Below are positions 37,049 through 49,061 of a stretch of DNA of 64,000 bases, piece after piece. Position numbers and translations under genes: made by a program. This stretch comes from Rugalucina vietnamica. Lineage: Eukaryota; Mollusca; Bivalvia; Lucinida; Lucinidae. The notes beneath the pieces were generated by a model. The model was not told where the DNA came from. It did not search any database and worked only from the letters and a program-made list of their open reading frames with translations. The number at the start of each line of letters is the position of its first letter. Within the stretch, counting starts at the first letter, position 1. The stretch spans positions 65,825,431 through 65,889,430 of the forward strand of contig OZ024869.1 in the NCBI GenBank assembly GCA_964017185.1, given 5' to 3'.

Positions 37049-37938
37049 CACAACCAGATTTTTTATCTAGGACACATTTTGTAAACCATCCACAGATTTT
37101 CCAATGATCTGACTCATATAAAACATGTCATGATGTCAGCATAATGATCAGATGAATGGCCTTGACTGATTTGTGATTCTAAATATAATTGTACTCATTT
37201 ATTTACTGCTCCAATAAAAAAAACAAGATGACTGCCTTTCGTAAAATGTTGATTGTATTACACGAATGTTGCTCATTCCGTGGAAAGTGTGCATTCTAAG
37301 TACACGCTTTTTTTAACAAACACAAAATTGTAGGATTTTCTTTGTAGGATTTTCTTGCATTTTTCAACAATAAAATTTTAGGTTTGTCCCAAAAAGTAGC
37401 CATCTTGTCCTTCTGCTGTAGTCACTGAATTTGCCGGGAGTCAGGGCTTGTGGAGAACTGACCCATCAGAATTCTGTATTTTTTTTTTGGGGGGGGGGAA
37501 GGCCCGTGGATTCTTTTTAAACATGACACTGGTAAAGAATTACAGTACAGATGACAAATTTCTGATTTATGTTCTGCTATATGATAAGCGACTTTCTCAT
37601 ATCTTACCAATAAATTAATCTCAAAGTATTTGATCAAATTTCAAAATATCATAGAATGGGTGGCACATCCCAATCTCTCATTTGTTTCCGTTTTTCTTTC
37701 CACTGTAGACTAAATAATGTCAATATATGTAAAATGTATCTTCATGTCAATTATTACAACTATCTATATATTTGCAATTTCACTCTGTACTGCCACCGCT
37801 TATATAAATATATTTGATATTGTCGTCTCTGATCTACTTTTGCTTTCTGAGCACATGTAAACTATTCTGATCCAACACTGTAGAAATCCAGCCCAGTGTG
37901 TCACACCCCAGGAGGCACGGACACAAAAAGGATTGTCA
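37049..37938. other. Spacer between elements A and B
   Basis: AT-rich, with a T/G run at 37481-37498. No gene or repeat recognised. Confidence 0.4.
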
Positions 37939-37945
37939 AATTTAA

Positions 37946-38533
37946 TGGAAGCGGGTCAACTCGGCCTGATACCAACTCGGCCCGTGATTCAACTCGGCCT
38001 CGAGTCAACTCGGCCGGGTCAACTCGGCCTCGTATTTTTCCTATTACAGGAGGGGTATTTTATAAGTGCATGATACTTTTAGATATGAATAATGATTTTA
38101 GGTTGATATATTCCAGATACGTACACAGAAAATATAGGATGCCATTATTTTTAGTATTACAAACAGATCATTGTTAACAATCTCCTTATTGAGCAAAGCC
38201 AAAACGGCTCATAGGATGTAAACGACGAGCATGCAAGTTAATCAGTTTTGAGGCATTGTCTTATCTGTGTATTATAGTAAAGTGTGGTGTTCACACCTAA
38301 AACAGTACCGCAGCTAAGGAAAGTGTGGTTACTAATTGCAGCGGTAGTCTTACATGTATTCAATGGTATGATTAACATATTTTAATTATCATGTACATGT
38401 ATATTATGGAAGAGATGTGTAAAAATAACTGGTTAAAACGAGAATAATATTATAAGCATTGCCTCATATCTAGTCCATTTGCTTTAACCATAACTATATC
38501 TACTTATATATAAGGCCGAGTTGACCCGGATTC
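37946..38533. mobile_element. Foldback-like element B with CAACTCGGCC subterminal array
   Basis: The left end (about 37953-38033) holds five copies of a GGGTCAACTCGGCC motif. The right end (38513-38528) carries the inverse, GGCCGAGTTGACCC. AATTTAA flanks both sides (37939-37945, 38534-38540). The terminal bases read inward, GAATCCGGGTC at the right, are identical to the left terminus of element A, although the repeated motifs differ. No coding capacity. Confidence 0.65.
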
Positions 38534-38540
38534 AATTTAA

Positions 38541-40457
38541 CCATTTCTTATAAATAAAAAGGACCACCACACAGACTCAAAGTCATATATCGAGTCCCTA
38601 AACATTTGGGGGGGGGGGGGGCTATCGATTAATAATAATGAAAAGAAGGATTTGTCTTATATGATCCATTGATAAATACCTTTTACCTTTATTAACTATA
38701 CCCAGAAAGGCATATTTTGGCCACCATACATCTTCAACAACAACAACAACAAAATGTAAAAATGTTTTCTTCAATAGGGCCAAGCAGTATATTTAGAAAT
38801 TTTTTGAGAGATTTATTCAAATATAAAAATGTATAAATGAAAAAAAGAGGGTCAAAAATGTAAAAAATTCTGCTTATCAACGCATCACGTGACAAAACGC
38901 TGTAATCACTGTTTATACGTTGTATTTACAAAGACTGCAGATGATCTAGACCATGAATCAATCAATATTTTACAAAATACGAATCACGAGGTATGTGCAT
39001 ACATCTTATCGTTTATTCGGGAAGAGCAGTATGGTTCAAACTTACCAATTTTACAAAAAAATAAACAAAGAGTCGTCGTCTTCTTAGAAGTCAGCCATAT
39101 TTTTTTTATTATTTCCGTTTTAGACTGTGTTTCATTTGCATGCAGAAATCTCCGTTGGATTTGAAGAAGCCGGGTACCAATAACCTAATTACCACTGGCG
39201 CGAAAATGTGTCAATTAAACAGAGAAAAAAGTTCTAATAAAATTCAAAGAAGTTGGAGCTATACGAAAAATTTTGTTAGCGATTTATCAGAAATAAATCA
39301 CTGAGTTAAATAAAGCAAACAAGTCTAAAATTTAGCGCATATTTATTGCAAACAAGACTTTGCGCGGATTAATTTTCTGTAAACAGTCTCAAAGATTTTT
39401 CATTTCCGTGTTGGTGGACAAAAAAAACATAAACAATGAATTAAAAGTAAACATGTAGCGTTATTACGCAAAATACAGGTAATCGAGGTACATTGTTTTT
39501 AACAACTGAGTATCATGCATTTTTTTCGATACCTGTTACTCGACGATCTGCAGCAACTACTTAAAATTTGGGCATTTTATTTAGCCCATTTCACAACAAT
39601 TTTTTGGTCAAAAATGTGAAAATGGCGGCGCATTGACCATGTGGACATCAACCGCAAAATCTTAGAATTGGTTACAGGGCAAATAACGTAACGAAAAGAG
39701 TGGGCGGCACTCCTTCATAGTGTAAGGTAACTGGAAACATGATTGTCTATTCATACAAACGACCACAACTTTGTAAAATCAACATGGAAAATCTGGGTTA
39801 TTTCAAGCATTTTCAAATTTTCATTTTCAGATTCGTGATCTTTTCAGTAATTTTCATTGTATCAAGGCATAAGGTTCAGGTGTTTGATGTTTTTGGACCA
39901 TAGAAATGTATGAAAGGACTCTTTTTAGGGTCTCGTTCATTTGTTTTAATTTTTTGTATTTCACTTTTCTATGAACCAAGGCGGCCATTTTGATTTACCT
40001 TAAGTCGTTTCAGTCGGTTTCGTCTCGGTTACACCTCAGGTACACGAAAATGCACCCGCTTTACGCTACTATCATGTTTTGCGTAAGTTCGAGACAGCAA
40101 AGTAAGCCTTACATGTATATATGTATGTCCAATATTGTCAGCGTGTCGATTTTTTTTTTCTTCAAAAGGTAGTCCAGCGCTCTCCCTACTAACACGCCAA
40201 TGTGGCATCCCCGAATGCAATCTCGCGAACAACTTTGTTGCATACTCTAGGAGAATATTTTTTTTTATCAAATTTGAAGTCGAAAACATCCCACAATCTA
40301 TAATTGTGTGCTTTGCATTCACACCACCGATATTTTCATCCTTATACTTCAGATTTTTTTTATATTTTTCTTTTTTCACAACGCAAATTGAAGTGCTATT
40401 TCTTTGTTAAATAAATCATTGTAGACCAATAAGTGTACAGACAATCAACTGTTACAA
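38541..40457. other. Mostly noncoding stretch
   Basis: Holds a G run at 38609-38621 and a (CAA)n run near 38737. A strong minus donor (TTG/GTAAGT) lies near 39025 and a + donor after ATGCACCCG near 40084; neither opens into a supported gene. Confidence 0.35.
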
Positions 40458-40458
40458 T

Positions 40459-40540
40459 ATGCCAAAACGTACAAGTGTGTCGACAACTCGACCAAAATAT
40501 GCCGCTAGTGGATCGTCTCGCACGTTAGACGCATGTTTTG
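40459..40540 (+). CDS. Candidate first coding exon
   Basis: ATG at 40459 opens 27 codons rich in basic and Ser/Thr residues (MPKRTSVSTTRPKYAASG at the start) and ends at a G/GTGAGC donor in phase 1. Codons are used more like coding sequence than the surroundings. No downstream exon was found: an insertion, element C, begins 70 bp later. Unknown family; could be chance. Confidence 0.3.
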
Positions 40541-41305
40541 GTGAGCTTCGTTTGCTTTAACAAAATCCTTTCCTTGTAGCCACTGTTATTTTTTTTTCAA
40601 ACCAAAGTTATACTGCGTTTACACTATGTTCCCGGCGGCCCCGGCAGCCCTGTTTGCTAGAAACGTAGCGTGCCGTGGAGTTTTGGTTATACATTTCTCT
40701 GATTTTCAAGATCTATTACGTTTTGTTACGTTTTCTTACGTTTTATTACGATATCCGTAACACGCCGTGGTAGTGATAAGCCGGTGTGTCACGGAGGCGC
40801 TAAGGTACGTTACGGTTATCCCCGATCTATCACGTTTATTAGCACGTTCTATTACGGCATGTTACGTTCTGTTGCGGTCAGTTGCGGTTTGACCAAGGCG
40901 TAACACGTTTTTTCGGTCTGTCAAGGTCAGCTACGGACGAAACGTAGACACCATACAATATAAAGCACATTTTATTTTCTTTTTGTATACGAATAAGTCC
41001 TTTGAAATAATAACAATCGCGCTCCTCAACAAACGACTGCAGAGTTGATTAAGAAAGTTCGGTATTGTAAGGACCTCTGAAGGTGGTAATGGGGGCCATA
41101 ATGCATAGCTGCCTCAGATTTTGATAAAAATAAATGTTGGTCAAATGCTTCTGTTTTTGTATACATGTTTGCTGGTAGTCCATAGTTTATGATATTGGAG
41201 TCAGGTTCTTGTTTCAAAAGAAGTACTGCTTTATTTATGGGTTAAAATGGGCATATTTTGTATTAAACATATAGAAAAATAGAAAAGTATTTATTTAACA
41301 TTGTT

Positions 41306-41401
41306 CCCCCCCGAGTCCCAAGAAATCCCTTTGCATATGAATGAATTGTCATATTATACATGATATATGTGAATGGCGTTCTGGGACTCGGGGGGGGGGG
41401 G
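41306..41401. repeat. Palindromic insert inside element C
   Basis: CCCCCCGAGTCCCA is mirrored by TGGGACTCGGGGGG about 65 bp on. A small hairpin MITE is likely. Confidence 0.6.
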
Positions 41402-42268
41402 ACAGTACCCTACAGCCCAAAATGTTATCTCAGTACTAGAGCCCAAGTATGTGAAATTGTCTTTAACTTAAAATTAAAAAGAAAACAAAACAGCAGTTAA
41501 GATGTATGCCATATATAAAGTACAAAAAATGGATATATACATTTGTTTCCAAAATTAACCCAAATCTGCTTGATTTATAACCACTTTTTATGTTCCATTC
41601 CCCAGAAAATGAGGGTACTGTACATTCTGTGGAACAAACTTTTGTAATCATTCTATACTAATATTGTCCACTTGTTTACACGGCCAATAACCTCTTGCAC
41701 CACAAACAGTAACATTGGTGGACTGTTTTCCTATTTTTTTAATGTATTAACTTCCAAATCAACAACTTTTCAGTCAGGTCGGTAAGATGCCACCACTGTC
41801 TTGGTATTAGTCAGTACCATTGAAACTTAAAATGTCTTTGTCATTGGTACAATACAGTGACGTAAAGTTTCAAATCACCAACTTTAAGGGTGTTTACACA
41901 ATTTTCCATTCATTCTCATAAAACTATTTGCTTATTATATCACGTTAGGCATCAAAACAAGAAGTTAGGCATTCAGTTCTTTAATGAAAGTGATTCTAAA
42001 TAGAGGCCCTGCGTTTGATTCAATCGTGGGGAGCCATGCTGTGCCCGAGACACACTAACCCCCCCCCCCAGAGTACTGGGTACAGGAAGTAATACATGAC
42101 TCAATCCCAAAATGACTGAAAAACTGTTCCTATTAAAGGATGCTCGGCCATAATCTAATCGAATCAAAAATAACTTTTATGATTATAATCACTTCGACAC
42201 AACCATTATACTGAAACGAGACACATGTAAGACAAGCCAAGTTCTGTTTGCGGGTGTGCCTGGAGTTT

Positions 42269-42835
42269 TAGCTCACCTGAGCTGAAGGCTCACAGGTGAA
42301 CTTATAGTATACCCATGCTCTGTTGTCCGTCGTCCGTCCGTCCATGATTTCAAAGATCTTCTCCTCTGAAACCGTTAGGCCAATCAAAGCCAAACTTCAT
42401 ATGGAGCATCCTGAGGAAGGGGGAACGAAAGTTTGTATAAACAGTCCAGGTCACATGACCAAGATGGCCGCCATGGCTATAAATAGCAAAAACCTTTAAA
42501 ATCTTCTTCTCCAGAACCAGAAGGCCTATGATTTTGCGACTTGGCATGAAGCATCAGGCAATGGAGCTCTACAAAGTGTGTATAAATCATGACCCTGGGA
42601 TGACCTTGACCTTTTTACAGCAAGGTCAACTTAGGTTGCCCACGCATTTGAATGGGGAAAATTGTTAGGGCAAGTTTGCAGTAAATTGGCATATGGACTG
42701 AATCTTTATGATTTAAAAAAAGAAATTGCCTCCAGAGGTTGCTCTGGGGTTATATACTTGTATATTACCATTCTAGTGGTATAAATCTCAGGTCTCAGGT
42801 GAGCGTTTACAGGACCATTGGTCCTCTGGTTTTCT
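42269..42835 (+). repeat. Bivalve GCTCACCTGAGC repeat, single-unit copy
   Basis: Starts TTAGCTCACCTGAGCTGAAG, contains one CAAAGATCTTCTCCTCTG unit, and ends ACAGGACCATTGGTCC. It is nested inside element C and so inserted later than it. Confidence 0.8.
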
Positions 42836-44392
42836 CTGGGTTCTCATGTTTTCGTCCACCTACTGATTGGTCAATCTCACATGAGCTGAAATAATATTGA
42901 AAGGGACATTAAAGTGAATCAGAAAAATAAATACATTGAAGGCCGTGTTGTAACAGGTTTATACAGTAAATATTCATGCAAGGTTGCTCAGTGTGACCAA
43001 GTTTTGTCACAATGGGCCGTGTCTGGAGAAAATGTTTTTGGTTAAGATCGAACTCTAATCAAGCTGTGCAAGACATTGAAGATGGATTGAAGTTTTGTTA
43101 ATTAATGAGTAGACGCAATTCTGAGTAGCTGGCTGGTCATCGCTGATCTGGGTATAAGGTTTTGCATATAAGAAATAGCAGGTTTTCTTATCAGTTAACA
43201 GTGCCTTGTATAATGTTTGGTACAGTAGTACTTAGACAATAATATTATACAGGTAACTGCTAAAGGTTTGTACCCAAAATGTTGACGTTGTAATATTTCA
43301 ATTTTATTTCAGTGGCATTATGCATGTTTATCACACTTTACACAGTGTTGCATGCACAAAATATGATACAGTAGTGGAATTAAAGGACTACAAGCAAGGA
43401 AAAGCGAAAAATTAAAATTTTCTCACATATAAAATTTTGACCCCCACCCCCGCTAAAATCGCCTTTTTTACACTATATGGAGGAAATAGTCAAAACTTTT
43501 AATAGTTATAGGTTCAGAATACATTGGGCTTTTGCCCTAATCATAAAATACCACCACCAGAACCTTTGATACATTGTTATGGTATTTTGAAAACGAGGCA
43601 TAAAACCCCTAAGAACGTCACTGATTCTTCTTCTTCAATTGCATAGTGCAGCGTATGGTCTGTATTGTTTACTATACTGACTGCTCCAATATGAAGGAAC
43701 TTGTCCCTATGATATGCAATTTTATATCTATAAACTTCACGCGCCGTGATAACCGTAACAGAACGTGACATACGTAGTAGAACGGGGTGAACACCGTCAA
43801 AGACCGTAACGCACCGTAACTTAACGCAAAAAAACGTGTTGAGTATTCCGTAGGAAACGGGACGAGACGTGAGACGACCGTGATCAAACGCAACAGAACG
43901 TGGAAGATCCGTAGCTTGCCAGGCTATTCACTAGCTTCCCGTTGCACTACGGACCGCCTCCACGTTTCGCTACTTACTGTTACGTTCTGTCACGGTGTGT
44001 TACGTGCAGCCCGTTTTATCACGGCCCATTACGTTTCTCATTTCCGCCGTGACTGCCGTGGCAGATTTTTAAACTGTCAAAAAATTTGTCACGGTGTCCA
44101 CGGTTATCCCGGCGTGCTACGTTTGTCTATCCCGTTCCCCTGCGTTGCCTCACGGTTACCCCGTTTTGCTCACGGTTGTCTGAAACGTGGCTGCCGTGAC
44201 CGCCGGGAACATATAGTAAACGCAGTATTACTTCTTAATGACGTTGAAGAAAGCAGCTTTAGCAAATAATTCCTCGAACAAATGTTTATGAATCGAAATT
44301 GTGAATTGTTATAACACTCACATCGATATAATGTTTATTTATACTAATCAGTTTTAAGCATATAATAACTGATATACTGATATAAAGTGTTC

Positions 44393-44396
<4 letters not shown>

Positions 44397-44431
<35 letters not shown>

Positions 44432-44450
44432 TATATACATATATATATAA
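44397..44450. repeat. (AT)n microsatellite
   Basis: Interrupted AT run. It adjoins a segment with GTAAGCGCTTTCACAGC that is related to the palindrome family at 45.3 kb. Confidence 0.85.
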
Positions 44451-44848
44451 GAGAAATAAATAGAAAATCTTTTATTGTATTTTTCCTTTGTTCTGTAAGC
44501 GCTTTCACAGCTTCATGGCTGATCTTCAGACATAACAAGAAATGATGACGTTTAAACGTAATGTAGAAACCACACAAAACAAACGTTACGTTTACGTCTT
44601 CCGCTAAATGTTTTGCCGTATAATAGCACATTACGTAAAGGCGTTTCCCGCCGTTGTTATTACGTTAACTTGAGTGCGATAATTTTCAACTGAATTCTTG
44701 CGAGCTGTGCGTGTATGTACAAATCACAAGAATCCAGCTACTATCGCTGTTCCAAACTAGGATCCATCAAATGGACATGTATTCTTTAAACAAAATACCC
44801 TTTCGTCAATATATATATAGGAAGAAAGAATGAAATGAAGTAACAGCA

Positions 44849-44888
44849 ACAATTTATTTCAGTCCTGTAGCGCTTTCACTTTACAGCT
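44849..44888. repeat. Half of the GCGCTTTCAC palindrome family
   Basis: CAACAATTTATTTCAG, CCTGTAGCGCTTTCACTT and ACAGCTCTTC match the left arm of the palindrome at 45332-45476, but a long AT run follows instead of the second arm. Confidence 0.6.
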
Positions 44889-45179
<291 letters not shown>

Positions 45180-45331
45180 ATATTTATATATAGAGAAAAA
45201 TCAGAAGTCCGAAATTGCCGTATAAACTTGTAATTGTCACTATATTCTACTGGTTTAACTGTTTTTGTTACAAATATACAAACAAGTCCTTGTGTCGATG
45301 TTGATAGAAAAAAGAAAGAAAGTTACAGCTG

Positions 45332-45476
45332 CAACAATTCATTTCCTGTAGCGCTTTCACTTATAACAGCTCTTCAGCAGGAAGACACATGTACGTCGCC
45401 ATATTATATGGCGTACATGTGCCTTCCTGCTGAAGAGCTGTTATAAGTGAAAGCGCTATAGGAAATAAATTGTTGT
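45332..45476. repeat. 145-bp near-perfect palindrome
   Basis: Arms of about 72 bp pair almost completely around a centre near 45404 (CATATTATATG). Each arm carries AGCGCTTTCACTTATAACAG and CTCTTCAGCAGGAAG. It lies in the 3' flank of the sulfotransferase. Confidence 0.9.
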
Positions 45477-45489
45477 CAAAAGGAAAAAA

Positions 45490-46562
45490 GTAAATGACAT
45501 TCTAAATTGTAGCATGTGTTTACAGGATCGCAGTAAATCGTTGTCAGATATCAATGTGTCTCGATACCAATTTTTATTGGTCAATAACCCTATAAATTTA
45601 AGACAGCTTAAAACATAAGTGGAAAGCTAGCCAAAAAACAAAAGATTTGTAAGCTTTCTTTGCTTTTTAAAAATTTATCCATTTTCAAAAGTTAGAAAAA
45701 TAGACTTTTTGCAATATTTTCAATTTCATTTTTCACGGAATAGATCTACTTGCCAAATAACAAAATTGAAAGGTAAAAATGAATATATGCATTCTTGGGC
45801 AAAATACAATTGTTGATCATATTTGTCTGGTACGTACATGTATGTATAAATTGATTGTTTTTTCCCACGCTTTTTAAGCTGCTATACGCATTTTCCTACA
45901 CCCACCTCTTACAAAGATGCATATCTCGGCGTAAAATCGAACCTAATAAAATATTTTTAGAAATAATTTTATAAAGCATATGATGTATGGATGTTTTGAG
46001 TTGAAAATTGCCAATATGCTGATACCAAAATCATTAAATTTTGATAAATATTAGATGAGATACAAGACCCAAACCACCACTTGCCGTACATCGCTATCAT
46101 ATCGTACCGACAATTAGTTACTATACATTGTAGTTGTAAAATTTATTATTTCCCTTTTAATGCCGGCTGGATCTGAGTCCGATGAGGCCTTCTAATTATA
46201 GAATTGAAAACATCTGTGTTCAATATGTTTTAAATATAAAAGAACAAAGCAAGCAATTTCAATGAATTTTCATTTTTCCATCCTTTTTACATCTTCTTTT
46301 GATGGTATATGCAAATTTCTTCTACCATATGATTACATCACACTATATGTAGACTAATTCTATATTAAATCATACACATTTCAAAAGAACCAAATAACGA
46401 TAGCTTTTGTTTTTTGAGCTCGGTACAGTTGTCTCACAGATATAGATGTCTTATATTTTACTATCGAAACCCTTTAAATCCTTTCAAAATGTATAATTTA
46501 CTGGAAGGTCGTTGATACTTGACTGCCTTATTCAGAGATAGTTCGTGCTTATGTTTTTGCAC
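45490..46562. other. 3' flank of sulfotransferase 2
   Basis: Near 45497-45550, ACATTCTAAATTGTAGCATG and CAGTAAATCGTTGTCAGATA match the 3' flank of the third sulfotransferase (63524-63580). About 900 bp here have no counterpart there. Confidence 0.5.
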
Positions 46563-48014
46563 TTAAACTGCAAATGGCAAAGGGTCGACAGCTGCTGGTT
46601 GAGACATGTTACGCAAATGGACCTCATTATCGTACAGTGTATAGCCTAGCTGTGTAAGTAGGTCAGAGCATTCACTGTCACAAATTCTAACATTGTCCCA
46701 TGATAAACTGTTTCTGTAGCTGTATGGATGGAAACCTCTCTGGTCAGTGTATTGCCCCGTGTCCATGGAGCCATTTATCAATTCAGATTGTTCCTTAGAT
46801 AATTCAAATCCTGCAAAGTCATTTAGCACATGCATTCTGTTCTGGAGAATGTTTCCCAGATCTTCATACTGTATGAATTTAACTCGTCCAGGAAACTTTG
46901 CTTGGAGAATTTTACCCGATTTTAGATCAATCATCATTCTCTCACACATGACCTTACTATCATTTCTGACAAATTCTGGCATTGTTTTATCATTTCGACC
47001 AAACCAAGATGTCTTAAGGTGTGAATTTAGGATTCCTCGTGGGTCACGAAATAAATGTATTATCTTCAGCTTCCTATTATGTTCTAGCAAAATATCGAGA
47101 TTATCAATCGTCATTCTAAGAAGCTTAATGACTCTGTGATAAGCAGACGTACACGTTGACTGGGTGGCACGTAGGCAGCTGAGGAAAGTTACATTGTTCT
47201 TTTGCGCACAAGACAAATAGTTCTTCCAGCCGTATCCTTTATGAAAATTCCAATCGTGTTTCTGGGTCGAAAATTCTTTGAAGTTTCTATCGAATAAGTA
47301 ACCAGAAAATTTGTAAAATTTGCAGTCCAAAAAGCTCTGCAGGAAATTAAAAACGGCATTCGATGATATACTTTCTCCTTGATTGATATTTGAAATGTTT
47401 ACGCAGTATGGACGATAGTAATGACAAAGAGAGTTGTTACCTTTGTAAAACTGAAACTTGGCAATCCTCCATAATGGTTCAAATAGATAAAACGTGTCCA
47501 ATCGATGCCCGAACAGTTTTCCAATTATGGTCGAGCCACTTCTCATATATGCACTCAGTATAAGGTCTGAGTGTTCCGAAGCTTCCGAATTATTCGCCGT
47601 CGTTAATTGATTACGTGTTATATCATTCTTCAATCTGGAAGACTCGTTGGATTTTTGCGAAATAGAGGGACGCTTCGTAGTTTTGAAAGAAGCAAACCCA
47701 TTGTATTTTCCGTAAACGGCGTCTTTTGAATCTTCTTCCAAACCAACCTGCTTGATGTCTGGAGGACGGATAGTTTCTGCCTTATATTGGTACGGTGTGT
47801 ATGTCGATAAAGTAGAACGATTTAATGTTTGTCCTGCGACTCCTCGATAGTCCGTACCTCCGTCGCCATAGCTCAAAGTAGTTTGTGTCAAAAGAGATGA
47901 AAATATACTGAACTTGTAAATAAGAAGGATAATAAACCAAGCACACATAAACGTCGCAAAGCATTTTACTTTATTTAACAAAAAGCACGCACATTTTTTC
48001 CAAATTGAAGCCAT
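46563..48014 (-). CDS. Carbohydrate 6-O-sulfotransferase-like protein (CHST1-7 type), complete
   Basis: Enzymes of this family are Golgi type II membrane proteins that move sulfate from PAPS to the 6-position of GlcNAc, Gal or GalNAc in keratan, chondroitin or mucin-type glycans. This one has 483 residues from ATG at 48014 in one exon; the longer frame begins at a TTG codon and is not used. A short basic tail precedes a membrane anchor near residues 17-33 (TFMCAWFIILLIY). A Ser/Thr-rich stem follows to about 150. YMRSGST at 156-162 is the 5'-phosphosulfate loop and FYLFEPLW follows at 175-182. LFRDPRGILNS at 321-331 is the 3'-phosphate motif, and YEDL at 383-386 is also conserved. Several N-X-S/T sites lie in the luminal part. 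Acceptor sugar unknown. It has a close paralogue at 63683 and a 5' relic at 48299. Confidence 0.92.
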   Translation of the reverse strand: MASIWKKCACFLLNKVKCFATFMCAWFIILLIYKFSIFSSLLTQTTLSYGDGGTDYRGVAGQTLNRSTLSTYTPYQYKAETIRPPDIKQVGLEEDSKDAVYGKYNGFASFKTTKRPSISQKSNESSRLKNDITRNQLTTANNSEASEHSDLILSAYMRSGSTIIGKLFGHRLDTFYLFEPLWRIAKFQFYKGNNSLCHYYRPYCVNISNINQGESISSNAVFNFLQSFLDCKFYKFSGYLFDRNFKEFSTQKHDWNFHKGYGWKNYLSCAQKNNVTFLSCLRATQSTCTSAYHRVIKLLRMTIDNLDILLEHNRKLKIIHLFRDPRGILNSHLKTSWFGRNDKTMPEFVRNDSKVMCERMMIDLKSGKILQAKFPGRVKFIQYEDLGNILQNRMHVLNDFAGFELSKEQSELINGSMDTGQYTDQRGFHPYSYRNSLSWDNVRICDSECSDLLTQLGYTLYDNEVHLRNMSQPAAVDPLPFAV

Positions 48015-48298
48015 ATCGTTAATGGCTATTTTTAATAAAATCAATACAGCTATGCATCTTTTGTGTTTTTATACATTCACTAAGCTGTCAATATATCTCG
48101 GTGTTGTGAGATGCCCTTTCTACGATAAGCTCTTTCAAAACGACATGCTGAGGAAATAAAACGATTTGTCGTAGCCATTGTCTCGCGATCCAGGGTTCTC
48201 CACCTGCTGTTTTGTTCATTTTCCACCAATACAATGTCCTTAAAACACCACTATACAATTAAAATAGAACGCAATTTATTGTTTTGTTCAAATGGAAT

Positions 48299-48680
48299 GC
48301 CATGCGATGAAAGGATATTAAACTTGTAGAAAAGAAGGAGGATAGTTCAAGCATATGTAAACGTTGCAAGGCTTTTCAGTTTATTTATCATATACCATAA
48401 AACACAATTTTTCCAAGGTAAAGCCATATTGTACATGGATATTTTTAATATAATTTATACACCTATATGACAATGTTTTATATACTATAGATTCATTAAG
48501 TTTCTCGGCGTTGTGAAATGGCCTTACTAAGATAAGATCTTTCAAAACGACATGCTGAGAAAATAAAACGATTTATCGTAGCCATTGTTTCGCAATCCAA
48601 GGGCCTCCATCTGTTGCTTTGTGCATTTTCCACCATATATTGTCATTAAACCCATTATGTCCTTTTTATCAAAATAGATA
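48299..48680 (-). pseudogene. Decayed tandem copy of the sulfotransferase 2 5' end
   Basis: The segment matches 47880-48250 with an offset near 415 bp, covering the upstream region and the first about 40 codons. From ATG at 48427 it reads MALPWKNCVLW, aligning to the intact MASIWKKCACF. A TGA replaces the Trp in the membrane anchor, and the copy runs out near 48299. There is no catalytic part. It is therefore a 5' fragment duplication. Confidence 0.75.
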
Positions 48681-48898
48681 AATTAATTTTACATGGGCTG
48701 TGTCTCCCTCAAACAAAAAAGATTGAATAATATTTTGTTGCACTAAAGGTGGAATCATACTTTTTTAAAATTTGAATGTTTTCTATCTGTAATTATGAAA
48801 CTTAATACAAAAAGTGTTTTTAGTGTCTGAAAATGTTTTTTCACAAATATTTTACCACTGTTTTAATGTAGATGAAATATTTTATCCGCACAATTAGA

Positions 48899-48961
<63 letters not shown>

Positions 48962-49061
48962 GCAAACTGTGCTGCAAAAATATTGAAAATCAATATACAA
49001 ATACAAAAGTTCTGGTCAACCCATTTTGGAAAAGGGATTTTCTGTAAACAGTTTTCTGTAA
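48681..49061. other. Spacer with (ATT)n microsatellite
   Basis: A pure ATT array of about 60 bp lies at 48900-48961. The poly-Tyr frame across it is an artefact. Confidence 0.85.

Larger units (their letters stand above)
40611..44227. mobile_element. Foldback-like element C, 3.6 kb, with TTA target duplication
   Basis: TACTGCGTTTACACTATG at the left is mirrored by ATATAGTAAACGCAGTA at the right, and both continue into TTCCCGGCGG. TTA flanks both ends (40608-40610, 44228-44230). Both subterminal regions (to about 40935, and from about 43735) are filled with degenerate ACGTTCT-, TTACG- and CACGG-type motifs, mutually inverted. A 3-bp TTA duplication would suit PIF/Harbinger, but no transposase is present. 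Another repeat (42269-42835) is inserted inside. Confidence 0.65.
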
